Notes under the pieces: model-generated | What the model saw: the letters and a program-made list of their open reading frames with translations, nothing else | The model's database searches: none | Told to the model about the DNA's origin: nothing | Made by a program: the position numbers and the translations under genes | Assembly (NCBI GenBank): GCA_944384705.1 | Contig: CALWUI010000012.1 | Span: 62,001 to 126,000, forward strand | Direction: 5' to 3' | DNA: 64,000 nucleotides | From: an uncultured Clostridia bacterium | GTDB taxonomy: Bacteria; Bacillota; Clostridia; Oscillospirales; Acutalibacteraceae | Shown here: positions 60,430 through 64,000 of the stretch, one piece after another | How positions within the stretch are numbered: position 1 is the first letter of the stretch | How the letters are laid out: each line of letters starts with the position of its first letter

Positions 60430-60492
60430 GTAAGCAAACTCCTCTTATTATAATAATATATTTAATTTTTGATCAGGTAAGATTTTCTACAT

Positions 60493-60585
60493 TGGCGGAG
60501 AGATGGGGATTCGAACCCCAGAAACCGCTTTAACGGTTTACACGATTTCCAGTCGTGCTCCTTCGGCCAGCTCGGACATCTCTCC
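60493..60585 (-). tRNA. tRNA-Ser(GGA)
   Basis: Minus strand, 93 bases including an encoded CCA. The 7-bp acceptor stem GGAGAGA/TCTCTCC pairs. The anticodon stem CACGA/TCGTG encloses loop CTGGAAA with anticodon GGA. A long variable arm (AACCG/CGGTT) marks a class II serine tRNA, and the T-loop reads GTTCGAATC. It decodes UCC and UCU. Confidence 0.97.
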
Positions 60586-60599
60586 AAATTAATAGCTTA

Positions 60600-60628
60600 A
60601 TTATAAATAACCTCAATATAAAAGTCAA
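60600..60628 (-). promoter_or_regulatory. promoter of tRNA-Ser
   Basis: Minus strand TTGACT (60628-60623), 17-bp spacer, TATAAT (60605-60600), ending 15 bp before the tRNA 5' end. Confidence 0.7.
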
Positions 60629-60677
60629 GCTAAAAATCGCCAAAATAAAAATCATAATAAGTACCATTTTTCTGGTT

Positions 60678-61901
60678 TTAACATCTTCTTTTTCGCAAAT
60701 ATGCTCCAGGTATTATAGCACTTTCAACAGGAATAAATAGCTTTTGCATTGCATGTGGCGCAGATTCTAATTCATTTCCCCATTCATCTAAAATTTTTTC
60801 AACTTTTAAGTCAAAGGGCTTATTTTTAGGATTTAAAATCTCCAAAATGTCTCCCTTAAAAAATTTATTACGTTGAGACACTTCCATTATTCCATCTCTA
60901 TAAGCATCACATACCGCAACAACATCATATTCTCGTATATATCCTCCATTAGAATGCACCTGCCCTGGTTCATTACCAAGGAAGAAGCCCGTGCTGTATT
61001 CCCTATGACTAATTTTTTCTAATTCTTGCCTAATCCAAGGTTCAAAAGGCTTTTTATTCATAAACAAATCAAGAGCATTTTTATACGCATTTGTTGTAAC
61101 TGCAGCATAATATGCAGATTTTGCTCTACCTTCAATTTTTAGACTTGTTGCTCCTGCCTTTATAATTTCAGGAATATGTTCTATCATACAAAGATCACGA
61201 GAATTAAATAAATACGTACCACCATTTTCTTCTACAATAGGAAAAAGCTGATCTTTTCTATTTTCTTCAACTAAACTATATTTCCAGCGGCAAGGCTGTG
61301 CACAATCTCCTCTATTCGCATCTCTACCAGTTAAATAACTAGATATCAAGCATCTTCCCGAAAAAGATACACACATAGAGCCATGAACAAAAACTTCCAA
61401 TTCCAAATTTTTGTCTGTTTTTGCTCTAATAGTAGCAATATCGTCCAAAGTTAATTCTCTTGCAAGAATTACTCGCTTTGCTCCAAGGTCGTATAATGCT
61501 TGCGCATTCAAATAATTAACCACCCCAGCCTGTGTAGAAATATGGATATCTACTCCTGGTGCATATTTTTTTACAATCTGCAGCACACCGATGTCAGCAA
61601 CAATAATAGCATCCACTTCGGCCGATTTTGCATACTCAATAAATTCAGGTAGTTTATCGACTTCCTCATTAGTCGGTAAAGTATTACACGTTAAATATAC
61701 TTTTACATTATTTTTATGTGCAAAACTTACAGCTTTTATGAGTTCATTTTGAGTAAAATTGCTTGATGAAGTTCTCATGCCAAAGTCACGGCCTGCAAGA
61801 TAAACAGCGTCTGCACCAAAATTCACAGCGGTAATTAGTCTTTCCATATCTCCAGCCGGAGATAATATTTCTGGTTTTATACTAAAAAAATTGCTTTCCA
61901 A
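60678..61901 (-). CDS. peptidase U32 family protein
   Basis: A 407-residue U32 family protein. The N-terminal ILSPAGDMERLITAVNFGADAVYLAG and the core EVFVHGSMCVSFSGRCLISSYLTGRDANRGDCAQPCRW (four cysteines, described by its ends EVFVHG and QPCRW) are hallmarks, followed by a C-terminal beta domain. Recent work links U32 proteins to radical-free hydroxylation of RNA or tRNA (RlhA, TrhP) rather than proteolysis. The true role here is open. Start TTG follows GAGGAGTATT. It lies 29 bp after mltG, a conserved pairing in Firmicutes. Confidence 0.88.
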   Translation of the reverse strand: MESNFFSIKPEILSPAGDMERLITAVNFGADAVYLAGRDFGMRTSSSNFTQNELIKAVSFAHKNNVKVYLTCNTLPTNEEVDKLPEFIEYAKSAEVDAIIVADIGVLQIVKKYAPGVDIHISTQAGVVNYLNAQALYDLGAKRVILARELTLDDIATIRAKTDKNLELEVFVHGSMCVSFSGRCLISSYLTGRDANRGDCAQPCRWKYSLVEENRKDQLFPIVEENGGTYLFNSRDLCMIEHIPEIIKAGATSLKIEGRAKSAYYAAVTTNAYKNALDLFMNKKPFEPWIRQELEKISHREYSTGFFLGNEPGQVHSNGGYIREYDVVAVCDAYRDGIMEVSQRNKFFKGDILEILNPKNKPFDLKVEKILDEWGNELESAPHAMQKLFIPVESAIIPGAYLRKRRC

Positions 61902-61930
61902 AATACTCCTCTTTCTTAAATATAAAAAGT

Positions 61931-63232
61931 TTAGGATAGCCCAGCTTTTTTCAAATTTACTCCATGTTCAGCAAATGTCTTCGCAAAAAAAGTTTTACCT
62001 TCCTTGTTATGACAATAAAAATAATATTGCGTTGACTTATGATTAAGTACAGCTTCTATAGCAGTCATTCCAGGATTACAAATTGGCCCTTTAGGCAAAC
62101 CACTAAACTTATACGTATCATATGGACTTTCATAATTTTCTAAAATATCTTTTGGAACTTTATCTCTGTTCCTATAAGGGTACCAGATTGTAGCATCTAC
62201 AGACAAACAACCATTTATGGCATCTCCAAAGCTAGACTTGCCGCCATTTTTTAAAGTATTTAGCCTATTTTCTAAAACAGAAGCAATTTCAAGCATATCT
62301 GCATCATTTGAGGCCTCCGCCTGAATTAACGATGCTAAATTTATCAAGTCTCCCAAAGAAATGGACTTCTTTTCTGCAAAAGTTAGCACACTAACTTTCT
62401 CATTAGATTCATTAGTAATTAACTTTTTTGAAATTTTATTATTAAAATTATTTAAAAACTTTTTTATTACATATCTAGGCTCAATATTTTTGTAAAAAGT
62501 ATAAGTATCCGGAAATAAATAGCCTTCCAATTTATAAATCACGTCATCAGATTTTATATCTTTAAAAAAGCTATAATTCTTTTCAAATTCATTAGAATTA
62601 CAAGCAGACGTAAACTCGTCCAGCGAACAAATCTGATTATCTTCAAGGATCTTTGCTATTTCCAACACGTTTTTTCCTTCGGGAATCGTCACATCAACTA
62701 CATCCGAATCGAGTCTATTTGCATTAGATTCCAAATAATTAACTATAGCTTCATAATCAAGATTAGTTTTTATCTCGAACTTGCCAGGAATAAATTTTTG
62801 AGAGCCTTTAGTCAAAAATAAGTATAATTTAAAAAACGTTGGCTGGGTTATAACGCCATTTTCGTACAAAATATTAACTACATCTAATTTTTTTGCTCCT
62901 TTAGGTATTTCTATAGTCAAGAGCTTATCCTCTCTAGTAATTGCCAACATATCCAATGCTCCAAACACAACAAACTGCCCTAACATTAAACATGTTGAAA
63001 TAATCATCGCAAACCAAGTTGATTTAAAGAATTTCTTATTTTTCAATGACTTTTTTATTTTTATGATACTTTCGTGACCTTTTTTAGAATAGTGATGATC
63101 TCTTTTATTATCACTATAACTCATAATATCATTTTTAATTTCCTCGCCATCATATTTATGATTAATTTTCAGTTCGAAGTTTTCTATTTTACTACTTCTT
63201 CCATTATAGTCAAAATCTTTATCGTCCTGCAT
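61931..63232 (-). CDS. mltG: endolytic transglycosylase MltG
   Basis: A 433-residue membrane protein that cleaves nascent glycan strands. About 85 cytoplasmic residues precede a transmembrane helix (about 92-112), then a LysM-like subdomain (TIEIPKGAKKLDVVNILYENGVI) and the YceG domain: EGYLFPDTYTFY, the catalytic Glu in NLASLIQAEASN, NRLNTLKNGGKSS and YDTYKFSGLPKGPICNPG. The ATG follows AAGGAGGGTTAAAAA. It lies between a thymidylate-kinase-like gene and the U32 gene. Confidence 0.93.
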   Translation of the reverse strand: MQDDKDFDYNGRSSKIENFELKINHKYDGEEIKNDIMSYSDNKRDHHYSKKGHESIIKIKKSLKNKKFFKSTWFAMIISTCLMLGQFVVFGALDMLAITREDKLLTIEIPKGAKKLDVVNILYENGVITQPTFFKLYLFLTKGSQKFIPGKFEIKTNLDYEAIVNYLESNANRLDSDVVDVTIPEGKNVLEIAKILEDNQICSLDEFTSACNSNEFEKNYSFFKDIKSDDVIYKLEGYLFPDTYTFYKNIEPRYVIKKFLNNFNNKISKKLITNESNEKVSVLTFAEKKSISLGDLINLASLIQAEASNDADMLEIASVLENRLNTLKNGGKSSFGDAINGCLSVDATIWYPYRNRDKVPKDILENYESPYDTYKFSGLPKGPICNPGMTAIEAVLNHKSTQYYFYCHNKEGKTFFAKTFAEHGVNLKKAGLS

Positions 63233-63274
63233 TTTTTAACCCTCCTTTTTTACTTCTTAAATAACTTTGAAAAA

Positions 63275-63943
63275 TCAAATAATCTTTCTTAATTTTTCTT
63301 CAATCATAAAATTTATTTCTTTAATTGGTTTTGGTTTTTCATTTTCGCTACAAGCGATATTTTCCCAGCCTAATTTCTTAGAAGTGTACTTAGCAGCTTC
63401 ATAGCATTTTCTTAAAAAGTTCACATTTTTTTCATATAAGTCTTTTTTATCTTCATTTCCATTATAACGATTATAAATTAATTTTTGCGAAACTTCTATA
63501 GGCATATCAAGATAAATAACCAAGTCTGGTTTAGGCAATTCAAGTTTATTATACTCATAATCTTCAAGCCAGGTCAAATAGCTGTCCCACATTTGCCTTG
63601 GCAGTCTGCAAAGCTGATATATAGCATTAGAGGTAGTATATCTATCTGCAATTATGGTTTCTCCATTTTTATAATTGTTCTTCCAAAATTTTTTATAGCT
63701 CGCGTATCTATCTACTGCAAAAAAAGACGTTGCCGCATAAGCACTTACATCACTCAAAGAATTACCGAATTCTCCATTTAAATACATTTTCACAAGAACA
63801 CTCGAAAGCTCATTATAATCCGGAAAGCTAAGTTTATAGACTTTTTTATTTTTCTGCTGCATTTTTTTGCAAATTAACTCTACCTGGGTTGCTTTTCCGC
63901 TACCGTCCAGCCCTTCTATAACAATCAGTTTCCCTTTTTGCAT
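63275..63943 (-). CDS. thymidylate kinase-like nucleoside monophosphate kinase
   Basis: A 222-residue P-loop kinase. The P-loop reads EGLDGSGKATQ (residues 9-19), with Ala in place of the usual Ser/Thr after GK; ATQ is otherwise normal for dTMP kinases. DRY in IIADRYTTSN (about residue 101), a LID region RYNGNEDKK and DLVIYLDMP follow. This atypical clostridial Tmk-like group is longer than standard Tmk in the substrate region (RLPRQMWDSYLTWLEDYEY). dTMP kinase is likely but not certain. The ATG overlaps an upstream stop by one base. Confidence 0.82.
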   Translation of the reverse strand: MQKGKLIVIEGLDGSGKATQVELICKKMQQKNKKVYKLSFPDYNELSSVLVKMYLNGEFGNSLSDVSAYAATSFFAVDRYASYKKFWKNNYKNGETIIADRYTTSNAIYQLCRLPRQMWDSYLTWLEDYEYNKLELPKPDLVIYLDMPIEVSQKLIYNRYNGNEDKKDLYEKNVNFLRKCYEAAKYTSKKLGWENIACSENEKPKPIKEINFMIEEKLRKII

Positions 63944-64000
63944 TATAATTCTCCCTTTATTTTAGAAAAATCCTCTCGCACTTTAAGCTGTTCTCCACAA
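63943..64000 (-). CDS. 3' end of an unidentified gene cut by the window edge
   Basis: The last 18 codons of a minus-strand frame are visible (ending REDFSKIKGEL) with stop TAA sharing its final A with the ATG of the kinase gene. Such overlap suggests translational coupling. Too little is seen to name the product. Confidence 0.45.
   Translation of the reverse strand, partial: CGEQLKVREDFSKIKGEL

Noticed and set aside
1-64000. CRISPR arrays, insertion sequences, prophage or conjugative genes
   Set aside because: No regularly spaced direct repeats, transposase, integrase cargo, phage structural or conjugation genes were seen; the single tyrosine recombinase has Xer-like features.

Overview
The window comes from an AT-rich, spore-forming Clostridia-type Firmicute. 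The spoIIGA-sigE pair, a SpoVB-type flippase, strong GGAGG ribosome-binding sites, the IspH-S1 protein fusion and the gene order around rplS, tig/clpP/clpX and mltG all point that way. Several families (GldFG-type ABC module, DUF1540-like and DUF6483-like small proteins, a VanY-like protein of unusual type) suggest the Oscillospirales/Ruminococcaceae side of the class, but that placement is inference. There are no rRNA genes, CRISPR arrays, insertion sequences or prophages. Almost all of the window is compact chromosomal housekeeping DNA with short spacers, and TTG or GTG start codons are common.

Layout. 1-4.6 kb: 3' end of an M24 peptidase, an AI-2E family membrane protein, a GDP-mannose pyrophosphorylase and a tyrosine recombinase, then a frameshifted Tim44-like gene on the other strand. 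4.7-6.7 kb: the sporulation pair spoIIGA-sigE and a 44-residue Cys-rich gene. 6.7-12.7 kb (minus strand): plsC, cmk, a CmpB-like membrane protein, upp, rpiB, tsaB, tsaE and fhs. 12.8-18 kb: a RodA/FtsW gene, then tig-clpP-clpX-engB. 18-25 kb: a phosphoesterase, an M19 dipeptidase, then the rplS-lepB-rbgA-rnhB-yraN group, the ispH-S1 fusion and ruvX. 25-28 kb: valS. 28-37 kb (plus strand): exonuclease III, a Gld-type ABC exporter module, two M42 aminopeptidases, a methionine gamma-lyase-like enzyme and tadA.

36.9-39.2 kb is the least ordinary stretch. It holds an orphan 95-residue protein, a 443-bp non-coding interval with a good promoter, a 28-bp perfect palindrome and an intrinsic terminator in front of an XRE-type regulator, and a VanY-like protein that has lost its zinc ligands. 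39.3-45 kb: pyruvate kinase, ispE, degV, an acetyltransferase and spoVB. 45-47.4 kb: the ribosomal/transcription operon rpmG-secE-nusG-rplK-rplA, which ends without rplJL. 47.5-52.5 kb: an unrecognised gene, ddl, murI, a DUF1934 gene and argS. 52.5-58.3 kb: a membrane-anchored flavodoxin, a hotdog thioesterase, a DUF6483-like gene and the type II topoisomerase pair parC/parE. 58.4-64 kb: manA, a membrane-anchored GT8 glycosyltransferase, tRNA-Ser(GGA), a U32 peptidase family gene, mltG and a thymidylate-kinase-like gene.

Functionally the window covers cell-wall precursor synthesis (ddl, murI, rodA, spoVB, mltG), protein quality control (tig, clpXP), translation (valS, argS, tadA, tsaB/tsaE, L1, L11, L19, L33), MEP isoprenoid synthesis (ispE, ispH) and early sporulation control. 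I see no complete undescribed defence or mobile system. The best candidates for new biology are the 37.3-37.6 kb transcript, the frameshifted Tim44-like gene, the zinc-ligand-free VanY-like protein, the apparently exported GT8 enzyme, and the hairpin that covers the spoVB ribosome-binding site.
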